In this document: positions 1-7,613 of the stretch, in pieces
Position numbering within the stretch: the stretch's first letter is position 1
Layout of the letters: each line of letters opens with the position of its first letter
NCBI RefSeq assembly: GCF_001884135.1
Contig: NZ_MAOC01000019.1
Location: 48,637-112,636 of the forward strand
Length of the DNA stretch: 64,000 nucleotides
Direction: 5' to 3'
Origin: Bacillus nitratireducens
GTDB lineage: Bacteria; Bacillota; Bacilli; Bacillales; Bacillaceae_G
Program-made: the position numbers and the translations under genes
The notes under the pieces: model-generated
Seen by the model: only the letters and a program-made list of their open reading frames with translations
Told to the model about the DNA's origin: nothing
Database searches by the model: none

Positions 1-5
1 GCCAT
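1..5 (-). CDS. 5' end of a divergent gene, possibly recU (partial)
   Basis: The window opens with the reverse complement of a start: a strong Shine-Dalgarno (AAAGGAGGTG, plus positions about 14-23) lies seven bases before an ATG whose A is at position 5. Only ATGGC is inside the window. In B. subtilis the recU-ponA operon diverges from the yppC-yppG genes at this point, so recU (Holliday junction resolvase) is the natural guess. The product itself cannot be seen, so this rests on synteny alone. Confidence 0.35.
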
Positions 6-165
6 CGTAATACACCTCCTTTTTGTATTGTTACCATTTCTAAAAATGGCATACAAAATGATTTCTTTGACGAATATCAACTAGTTTTGTCATGTGAGCA
101 GGAGTAACTAATCAATCGGCGAAATTACATGACAAAGGAAAGGCAAAGAAGGGGGCGTTTTAAAT

Positions 166-408
166 ATGGCGATGGTTCAGAAGGAAGATGTTATGAAAAA
201 AATGGATCAAATGTTAAGTTCTCTCGATTTGCTGGAAATGAATATTGGGATTAGAATGAATCACGCATTGAAGGATAAAGTTGAAAAAATATGCAATAAG
301 ATAGAAATAACAGAAATGCATATCGAGCATATGGAAAATAAATTAGTGCATCACGAAGAAAAAGGGAGCTGGGTAAAGACATTTCAAAACGTCGTAGTCA
401 GTGCATAA
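166..408 (+). CDS. small conserved hypothetical protein (80 aa)
   Basis: This small protein is rich in charged residues and methionine, with predicted helical heptad-like patterns (MDQMLSSLDLLEMNIGIR) and no membrane segment. A purine-rich ribosome site (GAAGGGGG, about 147-154) precedes ATG 166; a second ATG at 172 is possible. It stands where yppC/yppD lie in B. subtilis, directly upstream of the DUF1798 gene with a 15-bp gap, so the two are probably co-transcribed. I do not recognise the family and give no function. Confidence 0.6.
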   Translation: MAMVQKEDVMKKMDQMLSSLDLLEMNIGIRMNHALKDKVEKICNKIEITEMHIEHMENKLVHHEEKGSWVKTFQNVVVSA

Positions 409-423
409 TAAGGTGGGAATAAA

Positions 424-768
424 ATGAAATATGAAGGATTAATCCAGTCTTCGGAGAAGTTAATGCAGTATAATGATGAAGCCAATGTAAAAAAAAGAGA
501 AATGGATGAATATGATTTTTATAAGGATATGAAGCCATTTGTTGATATGGTAGATACGGAGTTAGAGGTGTGGAAAGAATTAGCTTATATATGGATAAAG
601 GAAGAGCGGCCTAAGTATATACATGTGCAACAAATCGATCAAGTGTATGAGAATTTACAAACTAATGTGCTACAATGTTTTGTTAATAAGGGAAAAGGTA
701 AACGTTTCTTTGAAACTCATCAAGCTATTTCGTATACTTTGCAAAATATCGTAGATCAATGTAAGTAA
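424..768 (+). CDS. yppE: YppE-like DUF1798 family protein
   Basis: A 114-residue, all-helical, cytosolic protein. Length, composition (KYEGLIQSSEKLMQYN at the start, VQQIDQVYENLQ in the middle) and position just before yppF and yppG match the YppE/DUF1798 family. The structure of that family is a helical bundle; no biochemical role is known to me. The ribosome site is AAGGTGGG (410-417). It shares a unit with the 80-residue gene upstream and ends in a strong terminator shared with the convergent yppF. Confidence 0.7.
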   Translation: MKYEGLIQSSEKLMQYNDEANVKKREMDEYDFYKDMKPFVDMVDTELEVWKELAYIWIKEERPKYIHVQQIDQVYENLQTNVLQCFVNKGKGKRFFETHQAISYTLQNIVDQCK

Positions 769-797
769 CAAGAGGGGGAAAACCCTCTTGTTTTTTT
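769..797. terminator. bidirectional terminator between yppE and yppF
   Basis: The inverted repeat CAAGAGGG / CCCTCTTG with a short A-rich loop is followed by seven T. It starts right after the yppE stop and overlaps the stop codon of the convergent yppF. Confidence 0.9.
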
Positions 798-987
798 AGG
801 CTTCTGTCGCTGTTGTAGGTTTTGTTGCGCCGTTTATTTCTAATTCGCGTATTAATGTTCGGTAATCTGAGATGCATATTTTTCCTTCGAGATAACAATG
901 TCTCGCAAAGTCTAGTAGTTCATTTGAACTTTCTGTACAGTACCCCTTTTTTTGAGAAAACGCTTGTTTTAAATCCCCTAATACCAT
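796..987 (-). CDS. yppF: YppF-like small protein
   Basis: A 63-residue soluble protein with the pattern LKQAF-QKKG-ESSNELLDFARHCYLEGKI-DYRTLIRELE, which matches the YppF family of Bacillus in length and pattern. Start ATG 987 is preceded on the minus strand by GGGGGAGGAATCAAC, a strong ribosome site. It is convergent with yppE and divergent from yppG, the same arrangement as in B. subtilis. Function unknown. Confidence 0.7.
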   Translation of the reverse strand: MVLGDLKQAFSQKKGYCTESSNELLDFARHCYLEGKICISDYRTLIRELEINGATKPTTATEA

Positions 988-1102
988 GTTGATTCCTCCC
1001 CCATGAGAATCTTCTTCCTTATTATCATAGCATGGAAGGGTTTACTTTCTAATTTTTTTAAAAATTTAAACTTCCGACAAAAACAGACAGATACTCCGTC
1101 AC

Positions 1103-1130
1103 ACATTTTATTTTATAGGTACATATTCTA
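1103..1130 (+). promoter_or_regulatory. sigma-K-type promoter of yppG
   Basis: The -10 CATATTCTA (1122-1130) fits the sigma-K consensus CATANNNTA, and AC (1103-1104) sits 17 bases upstream as expected for the -35. Transcription would start near 1137. The same architecture precedes cotD. Late mother-cell expression is inferred. Confidence 0.6.
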
Positions 1131-1164
1131 TATGTAGAAACTTATGTGAAGGAGGAGAGTATGC

Positions 1165-1767
1165 ATGTTTCAACAACCTAATGTATATCAGCAAACAAAT
1201 CCATATGCACAGCAAAATATGTACCAATATAATGAGGATACATATTTACGATATAATATGTATCCTTTCGAGCCTCATTATGGGAACCAAAATTATTATC
1301 AACCATTTGAAGTGTCGTTTGGGAATCAACAACAGCAGCCACAATCACAACAACCCTACATGAATCAACAACAGCAGCCACAATCACAACAACCCTACAT
1401 GGATCAACAGCAGCAGCCACAATCACAACAACCCTACATGAATCAACAACAGCAGCAACCACAACCACAACAACCCTACATGAATCAACAACAACCTTAT
1501 ATCAATTCGCAATATTATATGCCGCCACCATCTCCCTATGGAAATCAACAAGCGATGTTTTATCCACCAAAACAACCGTATCCAACTATGAATAAACAAA
1601 AGCAACAACAGCAACCGAGTCAATTTTCGAGCTTTGTTTCCCAATTTAAAACATCAGATGGCAACTATGATGTAAATAAAATGATGAACACAGCTGGACA
1701 AATGATGAATGCGATGAATCAAGTGACGGGTATTGTGAAACAAGTTGGAGGTTTTTTTGGTAAATAA
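1165..1767 (+). CDS. yppG: YppG family Gln-rich protein, likely spore coat
   Basis: A 200-residue protein of very low complexity: the first 150 residues are rich in Gln, Pro, Tyr and Asn, with a 13-residue unit (NQQQQPQSQQPYM) repeated about four times. The C-terminal 50 residues are conserved-looking (FSSFVSQFKTSDGNYDVNKM and a GGFFGK end) and match the YppG family. Start ATG 1165 lies 7-8 bases after AAGGAGGAG; the ATG at 1161 is out of frame. The promoter is of the sigma-K type and cotD is next, so a role in the spore coat or crust is likely. The B. subtilis protein is about 125 residues, so the repeats make this copy longer. Confidence 0.8.
   Translation: MFQQPNVYQQTNPYAQQNMYQYNEDTYLRYNMYPFEPHYGNQNYYQPFEVSFGNQQQQPQSQQPYMNQQQQPQSQQPYMDQQQQPQSQQPYMNQQQQQPQPQQPYMNQQQPYINSQYYMPPPSPYGNQQAMFYPPKQPYPTMNKQKQQQQPSQFSSFVSQFKTSDGNYDVNKMMNTAGQMMNAMNQVTGIVKQVGGFFGK
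1323..1498 (+). repeat. 39-bp tandem repeat inside yppG
   Basis: A 39-bp unit encoding NQQQQPQSQQPYM occurs three times almost unchanged (from about 1323, 1362 and 1401), then once as a 42-bp variant and once as a short remnant. Units differ by one or two bases, a sign of recent expansion. Copy number probably varies between strains. Confidence 0.85.
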
Positions 1768-1850
1768 TAGTGGGGGGTATCTATAACAGTATTATGTATG
1801 AAGTAGGGCAATAGTCAAATTTCTATGAAATAAATGGGTGTATATAACAA

Positions 1851-1878
1851 ACGGCTTTACCTCTTTTCTCATATTGTA
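1851..1878 (+). promoter_or_regulatory. sigma-K-type promoter of cotD
   Basis: The -10 CATATTGTA (1870-1878) has AC (1851-1852) 17 bases upstream, the sigma-K pattern AC-N17-CATANNNTA. Transcription would begin near 1885, about 20 bases before the ribosome site. cotD of B. subtilis is a known sigma-K gene. Confidence 0.65.
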
Positions 1879-1920
1879 AAGAGTAATCAGATTTTCTTTA
1901 TGAGAGAGGAGAGAAAAACT

Positions 1921-2349
1921 ATGCATCATTGTCATCCTTGTTTTGGAGGGCATAAGCCTGTAGGACCTATTTGTACAACTGCTCCTGTCATTCATCCGAC
2001 TAAGCAATGCGTAACACATTCTTTTTCAACAACGGTGGTGCCACACATTTTCCCAACACATACAACACACGTACATCATCAACAAATTAAAAATCAAAAC
2101 TTCTTCCCACAAACAAACTCGAACGTAAATGTTGTAGACCCTGGTGATCCAGGATTTGGTGGCGGATGTGGACCATGTGGTCATGGACACCATGGACACC
2201 ATGGACATCAAATATCTCCATTTGGACCAGGACCAAATGTATCACCGTTTGGACCAGGACCGAATGTGTCACCATTTGGACCAGGACCGAATGTATCACC
2301 ATTTGGACCGAATGTAGGACCAAACGTTGGTGGAATGTTTAAAAAGTAA
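1921..2349 (+). CDS. cotD: spore coat protein CotD
   Basis: The protein opens MHHCHPCFGGHKPVGP and carries His/Cys-rich stretches, CVTHSFSTTVVPHIFPTH and a C-P-C-G-H cluster, all typical of CotD inner coat proteins. Start ATG 1921 is chosen because it follows GAGAGGAGAG and matches the family N-terminus; an upstream in-frame ATG at 1834 lies before the sigma-K promoter. The protein is 142 residues against about 75 in B. subtilis. The extra length is a Gly/His stretch and a C-terminal tail of SPFGPGPNV units. It is expected in the inner coat, laid down late in the mother cell. Confidence 0.9.
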   Translation: MHHCHPCFGGHKPVGPICTTAPVIHPTKQCVTHSFSTTVVPHIFPTHTTHVHHQQIKNQNFFPQTNSNVNVVDPGDPGFGGGCGPCGHGHHGHHGHQISPFGPGPNVSPFGPGPNVSPFGPGPNVSPFGPNVGPNVGGMFKK

Positions 2350-2359
2350 ATGATATGTT

Positions 2360-2389
2360 AGAACTAGCGAAATGCTAGTTCTTTTTTTG
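2360..2389 (+). terminator. terminator of cotD
   Basis: The stem GAACTAGC / GCTAGTTC is followed by seven T, ten bases after the cotD stop. Confidence 0.9.
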
Positions 2390-2405
2390 TAATTGGAGTG
2401 TTGAT

Positions 2406-2960
2406 ATGAAAGTCGTTGCTGTAACAGGATATAAGCCATTTGAACTTGGAATATTTAAAAATGATCATCCAGGAGTAGAATGTATAAAAAAGGCGCTTCA
2501 TCGTAAGTTAACTGCTTTTGTAGAAGATGGTTTGGAGTGGGTTATTATTAGCGGCCAGTTAGGAGTTGAATTATGGGCTGCTGAAGTTGTTTTTGAGATT
2601 CAAGTAGAATATCCAGATTTAAAATTAGCGGTATTTACTCCTTTTTTAGAACAAGAAGAAAATTGGAAGGAAGATAACCGTGAATATTACGAATTTATTC
2701 TTTCGCAAGCAGATCACATTGATAGTATTACGAAACGGAAGTACGAAAGCCCAGAGCAATTTAAATTAAAGAATCAATTTTTTATTGCAAAAAGCGATGC
2801 ACTTTTAGCTGTATATGATGAAGAAAAGCCTGGGAGCCCTAAATATATAGTAGAAGCGGCTAAGAAAAAAGGAGAAATAGAAAATTATCACAGTTATTTC
2901 ATTCTTTTTTCTGATTTACAAGATATAATGGAAGAGGAACAGTGGAATAATGCAGATTAA
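2406..2960 (+). CDS. ypsA: YpsA, SLOG/DUF1273 family protein
   Basis: A 184-residue cytosolic protein starting [17 protein letters not shown], with the Rossmann-like nucleotide-binding pattern [15 protein letters not shown] (about 48-62) of the DUF1273/SLOG family. In B. subtilis and Staphylococcus aureus YpsA is linked to cell division and is genetically connected to GpsB; here too gpsB is the next gene. The start is ATG 2406 after a GGAGTG ribosome site at 2396-2401. The ligand is not established. Confidence 0.85.
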   Translation: MKVVAVTGYKPFELGIFKNDHPGVECIKKALHRKLTAFVEDGLEWVIISGQLGVELWAAEVVFEIQVEYPDLKLAVFTPFLEQEENWKEDNREYYEFILSQADHIDSITKRKYESPEQFKLKNQFFIAKSDALLAVYDEEKPGSPKYIVEAAKKKGEIENYHSYFILFSDLQDIMEEEQWNNAD

Positions 2961-3057
2961 TATGTAATATTGTACTTGCATATTTGATTGACAAAAGGCA
3001 TTGTTTCTGAAAAAATTTAGTTAATGAAAGCTTTGGCAAAAATTTGAGGTGAAGAAA

Positions 3058-3393
3058 ATGATTTCGGATAAAATTAAATTAACAGCGAAAGATATTTTAG
3101 AAAAAGAATTTAAAACAGGTATGAGAGGTTATCAACAAGAAGAAGTAGATAAGTTTCTTGATATGATTATTAAAGATTATGAAGCCTTTCATAAGGAATT
3201 TGATCAATTAAAACAACAAAATGTTCGTTTAAAACGTGAATTAGAAGAGCAGAAAGTAGCGGCAACACAAGTTCCGCAACAACCAGTACAAACACCAGTT
3301 GCACAACCAGTATATAACAATACGAATACGGATATTTTAAAACGTCTATCTAATTTAGAAAAAGCTGTATTTGGAAGTAAGTTATACGAATAA
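3058..3393 (+). CDS. gpsB: cell division regulator GpsB
   Basis: The protein has 111 residues. The N-terminal DivIVA-type domain reads [20 protein letters not shown], followed by a coiled coil, a Gln/Pro/Val linker and a C-terminal trimer segment ([15 protein letters not shown]). GpsB connects the divisome and elongasome and moves penicillin-binding protein 1 between septum and side wall. ATG 3058 is preferred, because the ribosome site GAGGTGA (3046-3052) is correctly spaced for it; GTG 3049 lies inside that site. Neighbours are ypsA and rnpB, as in B. subtilis. Confidence 0.95.
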   Translation: MISDKIKLTAKDILEKEFKTGMRGYQQEEVDKFLDMIIKDYEAFHKEFDQLKQQNVRLKRELEEQKVAATQVPQQPVQTPVAQPVYNNTNTDILKRLSNLEKAVFGSKLYE

Positions 3394-3438
3394 ATTAGGG
3401 TAACAAAAAGGTTAAAGTAGTTTACATAGAAAAAAACA

Positions 3439-3467
3439 TTGCAAAATCTTTTTGTTTCCACTATACT
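3439..3467 (+). promoter_or_regulatory. sigma-A promoter of rnpB
   Basis: TTGCAA (3439-3444) and TATACT (3462-3467) are separated by 17 bases. The RNA start would be near 3473, which is where RNase P RNA similarity begins. Confidence 0.85.
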
Positions 3468-3472
3468 AATGT

Positions 3473-3888
3473 TTGTCATAACGTTTGGGTAATCGCTGCA
3501 ACGCCAACGTTGTAGAGGAAAGTCCATGCTCGCACGACCTGAGATGGTCGTAGTGTTCGTGCCTAGCCAAGTCATAAGCTAGGGTATTCTGGCTGTGAAG
3601 CTGGTTTAACGGCAGGGAAAAAACCTAAGTCCTTTCGGATATGGTTTGACTACCTTTAAAGTGCCACAGTGACGAAGTCCTTGAAGAAATGATAGGAGTG
3701 GAACGAGGTAAACCCCACGAGCGAGAAACCCAAATAATGGTAGGGGAATCTTTTCCAAGGAAATGAACGACGGAAAAGGACAGGTTTTCATAACCTGTAG
3801 ATAGATGATTGCCACCGGAGTACGAGGCGTGGGCCGTTTGCAGTACAAAGGAACAGAACATGGCTTACAGAACGTTATGAACCAACTA
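3473..3888 (+). ncRNA. rnpB: RNase P RNA, type B
   Basis: This is the catalytic RNA of ribonuclease P, which matures tRNA 5' ends. Conserved blocks of Bacillus type B RNase P RNA are visible in order: GGGTAATCGCTGC near the 5' end, GAGGAAAGTCCATGCTCGCA, AAGTCATAAGCTAGGG, AGTGCCACAGTGACGAAGTC, GGTAAACCCC, GAGCGAGAAACCCAAAT, ATAGATGATTGCC and GTACAAAGGAACAGAACATG, closing with CTTACAGAACGTTA, which pairs with the 5' TAACGTTTGGG. The length, about 415 nt, is right for the family. It has its own promoter and terminator. Exact ends are estimated to within a few bases. Confidence 0.97.
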
Positions 3889-3898
3889 TGAAATAACT

Positions 3899-3933
3899 CA
3901 GCTCTCCTTTGTTAGAGGAGGGCTTTTTATTTG
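3899..3933 (+). terminator. terminator after rnpB
   Basis: AGCTCTCC pairs with GGAGGGCT across a TTTGTTA-type loop and is followed by TTTTTATTT. Confidence 0.85.
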
Positions 3934-4052
3934 TATGAAGTTATAAATTATGAGTTAAAATGGTTAATGAGATAATTCTTCGTAAAATGTAATGATTAAT
4001 AGGACAAATTGCTATTAATTATTGTTTAACTATACATAAGAGGTGAATGCAA

Positions 4053-5192
4053 ATGGGAAAAGTTACCTTAATTGCAACAGCGGCAATGGGTATTGAATCG
4101 TTAGTTGCCCGAGAAGTTCGTGATCTTGGTTATGAATGCCAAGTGGAAAACAGCAAAGTAACATTTGAAGCAGATGAAAAGGCGATTTGTCGCACGAACT
4201 TATGGTTACGTACTGCGGACCGTGTGAAAATTAAAGTTGGCGAATTCAAAGCGACAACATTTGATGAGCTGTTTGAAAAAACGAAAGCATTAAACTGGGG
4301 AGATTATATTCCAGAGAACGGAGAGTTCCCTGTAATTGGTAAATCGTTAAAATCTGAGTTGTTCAGTGTTTCAGATTGCCAACGTATCGTTAAAAAAGCT
4401 GTCGTTGAAAAATTAAAAACAACATATAAACGTACAACTTGGTTTGAAGAAGATGGTCCGTTATTCCGTATTGAGATCGCAATGCTCAAGGATATTGCAA
4501 CATTAACAATTGATGCAAGTGGTGTTGGACTTCATAAACGTGGATACCGTATGGATCAAGGGGAAGCTCCTTTAAAAGAAACATTAGCTGCGTCTTTAAT
4601 TAAGTTAACAAACTGGAAGCCAGATCGTCCTTTCGTTGATCCTTTCTGTGGATCTGGAACAATTCCAATTGAAGCTGCGTTAATTGGACAAAATATCGCA
4701 CCAGGATTTAACCGAGGCTTTGCATCGGATGAATGGGGCTGGGTTGGTAAACAAAATTGGCGTGAAGCTCGTCAAGAAGCTGAAGATTTAGCAAATTATA
4801 ATCAACCATTGCAAATCATTGGATCTGATATTGACCATCGTATGATTCGAGTTGCTCAAGATAACGCAGAAGAAGTTGGATTAGGGGATCTTATATCATT
4901 TAAACAAATGCAAGTAAAAGATTTCACGACAAAAGAGGATTATGGCTATGTTGTAACGAATCCTCCATACGGAGAACGTTTAAGTGAAAGAGCGCTTGTT
5001 GAAAAATTATATAAAGAAATGGGAGAGGTATTCCGCCCATTAGATACGTGGTCAATGTATTTATTAACAAGTTATGAGGCATTTGAGAAGTGTTACGGAA
5101 AAGATGCATCGAAAAAGCGTAAACTGTTTAACGGATTTATCCGTACAGATTACTACCAATACTTCGGAAAACGTCCACCGCGTAATTCATAG
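4053..5192 (+). CDS. rlmL: 23S rRNA guanine-N2 methyltransferase RlmL (YpsC)
   Basis: A 379-residue class I methyltransferase of the THUMP-containing RlmL/YpsC family, which methylates a 23S rRNA guanine (G2445 in E. coli numbering) at N2 using SAM. The THUMP part is N-terminal (about 1-160). The SAM-binding motif DPFCGSGT is at 196-203 and the catalytic NPPYGE at 303-308. It lacks the second methyltransferase domain of E. coli RlmKL, as is normal in Firmicutes. ATG 4053 is chosen because AAGAGGTG is well spaced; ATG 4047 is only one base from that site. It lies downstream of rnpB as in B. subtilis. Confidence 0.92.
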   Translation: MGKVTLIATAAMGIESLVAREVRDLGYECQVENSKVTFEADEKAICRTNLWLRTADRVKIKVGEFKATTFDELFEKTKALNWGDYIPENGEFPVIGKSLKSELFSVSDCQRIVKKAVVEKLKTTYKRTTWFEEDGPLFRIEIAMLKDIATLTIDASGVGLHKRGYRMDQGEAPLKETLAASLIKLTNWKPDRPFVDPFCGSGTIPIEAALIGQNIAPGFNRGFASDEWGWVGKQNWREARQEAEDLANYNQPLQIIGSDIDHRMIRVAQDNAEEVGLGDLISFKQMQVKDFTTKEDYGYVVTNPPYGERLSERALVEKLYKEMGEVFRPLDTWSMYLLTSYEAFEKCYGKDASKKRKLFNGFIRTDYYQYFGKRPPRNS

Positions 5193-5253
5193 TATAAAAC
5201 TCCTCCAGCGCGCATATACTGGCTATTATGTAATGCGTAAAGGAGGAAGTGAT

Positions 5254-5436
5254 ATGGATAGTTTCCAATTATCGATGATTCAAAAAGCTATTCACCGTAC
5301 GTATGATGAGCTCGGAAAAGAAGTGGATAGTCATGGCGTAATTGTAGATGAAATACAAAAAGCGCAGGAAGAATATTTATCAGCTCTTTCACATGAAACA
5401 GCGATTGATAAACGGTATTTAAAGTCATTAATATAG
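5254..5436 (+). CDS. small conserved hypothetical protein (60 aa)
   Basis: A 60-residue helical, soluble protein (MDSFQLSMIQKAIHRTYDEL at the start) behind a near-perfect ribosome site, AAAGGAGGAAG, ending seven bases before ATG 5254. It follows rlmL by about 60 bp and is closed by its own terminator. No family is recognised. The strong translation signal supports a real gene. Confidence 0.7.
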   Translation: MDSFQLSMIQKAIHRTYDELGKEVDSHGVIVDEIQKAQEEYLSALSHETAIDKRYLKSLI

Positions 5437-5439
5437 AAG

Positions 5440-5475
5440 AAAATTTTCCTTTTTCGAAAGGGAAATTTTTTTTCG
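5440..5475 (+). terminator. terminator
   Basis: The sequence AAAATTTTCC, a short loop with TTCGAAA, then GGGAAATTTTTTTT forms an imperfect hairpin ending in a T run, just after the stop at 5436. Confidence 0.7.
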
Positions 5476-5574
5476 TGTATTTCTATGTATTGCAACAGGG
5501 GAAAGTAGCTGTATACATATGTGTAGCAGCTGTTATATCTTTTTATAGAAAAACTGTTTGGTTGGAGGCTAAGG

Positions 5575-7512
5575 ATGTTTACTGAGAAGAGATTACCATT
5601 TGAAGTAGGAAAACAAGACAATTTTTATGATAAGTTGAATGAGTGGATTGGCGATGTGTTTTACGACATCCTTCCGGAAAAAGGCTTTGAAGAGCGTGAT
5701 GAACAAATTTTTATGGCGTTTCAGTTAGAGCGTGCTTTCCAAGAGAAAAAAGTTATGTTCGCAGAAGCGGGAGTAGGAACAGGGAAAACAATTGTATATC
5801 TTCTATATGCAATTTGTTATGCACGTTATACTGGGAAGCCAGCTATTATCGCTTGTGCAGACGAAACGTTAATTGAGCAGCTTGTGAAAGAAGAAGGGGA
5901 CATTGCTAAGTTATCTGAAGCATTAGGACTATCTGTTGATGTAAGACTTGCGAAATCAATGGATAATTATTTATGTTTACGAAAACTAGAAGATGTTATG
6001 AGTGGGCGTGCTCCAGAAGTAATTGAAGACGTATATTATGAATTACCACAGTTTGTATTTGATCATGGTACGATGCAAAACTTTACTCACTATGGTGACA
6101 GAAAAGAGTTTCCACTTTTAAATGATGAGGAATGGTCAAAAGTAAATTGGGATTACTTCCAAGATTGCTTCACTTGTGATTCTCGTCATCGTTGTGGACA
6201 AACTCTTTCTCGTGAACATTATCGTAAAGCGGCAGATTTAATCATTTGCTCTCAAGACTTCTATATGGATCATATTTGGACGTACGATGCTCGTAAACGT
6301 GAAGGACAAATTCCATTACTACCTGAAAGTAGCTGTGTTGTATTCGATGAAGGACATCTTGTAGAATATGCAGCTCAAAAAGCTTTAACGTATCGTTTAA
6401 AGCAAACGATGATGGAGCAACTTTTAACGAGATTGTTACAAAACGATATTCGCGAAGAGTTTGCACATTTAGTGGAAGAAACAATTTGGCAAACAGAGCG
6501 ATTCTTTGATGTGTTACAAGAGAATAAAAAGGAAATTGCCGGTTCTGATCGTTTAGAAATTACTGTGACAGAAAAGGTAACTGCAGAGGCGAATAGACTT
6601 TACGCAAAAATCGGTGAAGTCGGTGACGCATTAGTATTTGAAAGTGAAATGCATACAGTAAACACATACGACTTAAATATCGTAGATGAACATTTAGATG
6701 TGTTAGAACATTCACTTCGTCTGTTCATGCACGAGAAAAATGTAATTACATGGGGTGAAGAAGGTGATGGAGCCTTCACGTTAGTTATTATGCCGCGTGC
6801 AGTTGAAGAAGTGTTACAAGAAAAAGTATTCTCAAAGAAGATTCCGTATATTTTCTCTTCTGCTACATTATCTAACAACGATTCATTCGCATTTACAGCA
6901 AATAGCCTAGGGGTAAAAGATTACTTATCATTCTCAGTTGCCTCACCGTTTGATTATGAGGAGCAAATGGCAGTAAACTTATTATCGCATACGAAAGAAA
7001 ATGAATGGGAAAGAAAGTGTCAATATACACTTGAAAATATACAGAAAACAAATGGACGTACACTTGTATTATTCCGTACAACACAAGAGCTTGCAGCGTT
7101 TAAAGAATATGTAAGTAAAGAGCAAATGTCGGTTCCATTCCTATATGAAGGGGATCAAGAAATTAGTCAGCTCGTTTCTCGTTTCCAAAATGAAGAAGAG
7201 ACTGTACTTTGTGCCGTTCATTTATGGGAAGGTTTAGATATTCCTGGCTCATCATTATCGCACGTTATTATTTGGTCATTACCATTCCCTCCAAACGATC
7301 CTGTGTTTGAAGCGAAGCGTAAACATGTAAATGATCCATTCTGGGATGTAGATGTACCATATATGATTTTACGTCTTCGTCAAGGGATTGGCCGTTTAAT
7401 TCGTACGAGCGACGATAAAGGTGCTATATCAATCTTCTTATCTGATACAGAAGATGAGAAAGTGGTAGAAGCGGTGAAAAACGTACTACCAGTAGAAGGT
7501 AAAGAATTATAA
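5575..7512 (+). CDS. ypvA: DinG/XPD-type ATP-dependent helicase YpvA
   Basis: A 645-residue superfamily 2 helicase of the DinG/XPD type, 5'-3' DNA helicases with an iron-sulfur cluster. The Walker A is AGVGTGKT (about 64-71). Cysteines suited to a 4Fe-4S cluster occur at about 134 (YLCLRKL) and in CFTCDSRHRC (about 198-207). The Walker B box is VVFDEGHL (about 255-262), and the C-terminal motifs LWEGLDIPG and RLRQGIGRLIRT complete the helicase core. No exonuclease domain is fused at the N-terminus. The start is ATG 5575 after GGAGG. YpvA sits in the same place, before ypwA, in B. subtilis. Confidence 0.9.
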   Translation: MFTEKRLPFEVGKQDNFYDKLNEWIGDVFYDILPEKGFEERDEQIFMAFQLERAFQEKKVMFAEAGVGTGKTIVYLLYAICYARYTGKPAIIACADETLIEQLVKEEGDIAKLSEALGLSVDVRLAKSMDNYLCLRKLEDVMSGRAPEVIEDVYYELPQFVFDHGTMQNFTHYGDRKEFPLLNDEEWSKVNWDYFQDCFTCDSRHRCGQTLSREHYRKAADLIICSQDFYMDHIWTYDARKREGQIPLLPESSCVVFDEGHLVEYAAQKALTYRLKQTMMEQLLTRLLQNDIREEFAHLVEETIWQTERFFDVLQENKKEIAGSDRLEITVTEKVTAEANRLYAKIGEVGDALVFESEMHTVNTYDLNIVDEHLDVLEHSLRLFMHEKNVITWGEEGDGAFTLVIMPRAVEEVLQEKVFSKKIPYIFSSATLSNNDSFAFTANSLGVKDYLSFSVASPFDYEEQMAVNLLSHTKENEWERKCQYTLENIQKTNGRTLVLFRTTQELAAFKEYVSKEQMSVPFLYEGDQEISQLVSRFQNEEETVLCAVHLWEGLDIPGSSLSHVIIWSLPFPPNDPVFEAKRKHVNDPFWDVDVPYMILRLRQGIGRLIRTSDDKGAISIFLSDTEDEKVVEAVKNVLPVEGKEL

Positions 7513-7517
7513 GGAGA

Positions 7518-7545
7518 AAGCTTGGCGCTTGCCAAGCTTTTTTTC
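7518..7545 (+). terminator. terminator of ypvA
   Basis: The stem AAAGCTTGGC / GCCAAGCTTT carries a short loop and a seven-T tail. Confidence 0.93.
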
Positions 7546-7613
7546 TATTATAAAAGGAATTTAGATTTCCATGTCGAATTAAGTTTGAGGTAGAAAAGGG
7601 AGGTTTTTATACG

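Noticed and set aside
1178-1644. Minus-strand ORFs opposite yppG
   Set aside because: They are antisense to CAA-rich repeats and have no ribosome site.
3606-3861. Minus-strand ORFs across the RNase P RNA
   Set aside because: They are shadows on a well-recognised catalytic RNA and have no start signals.
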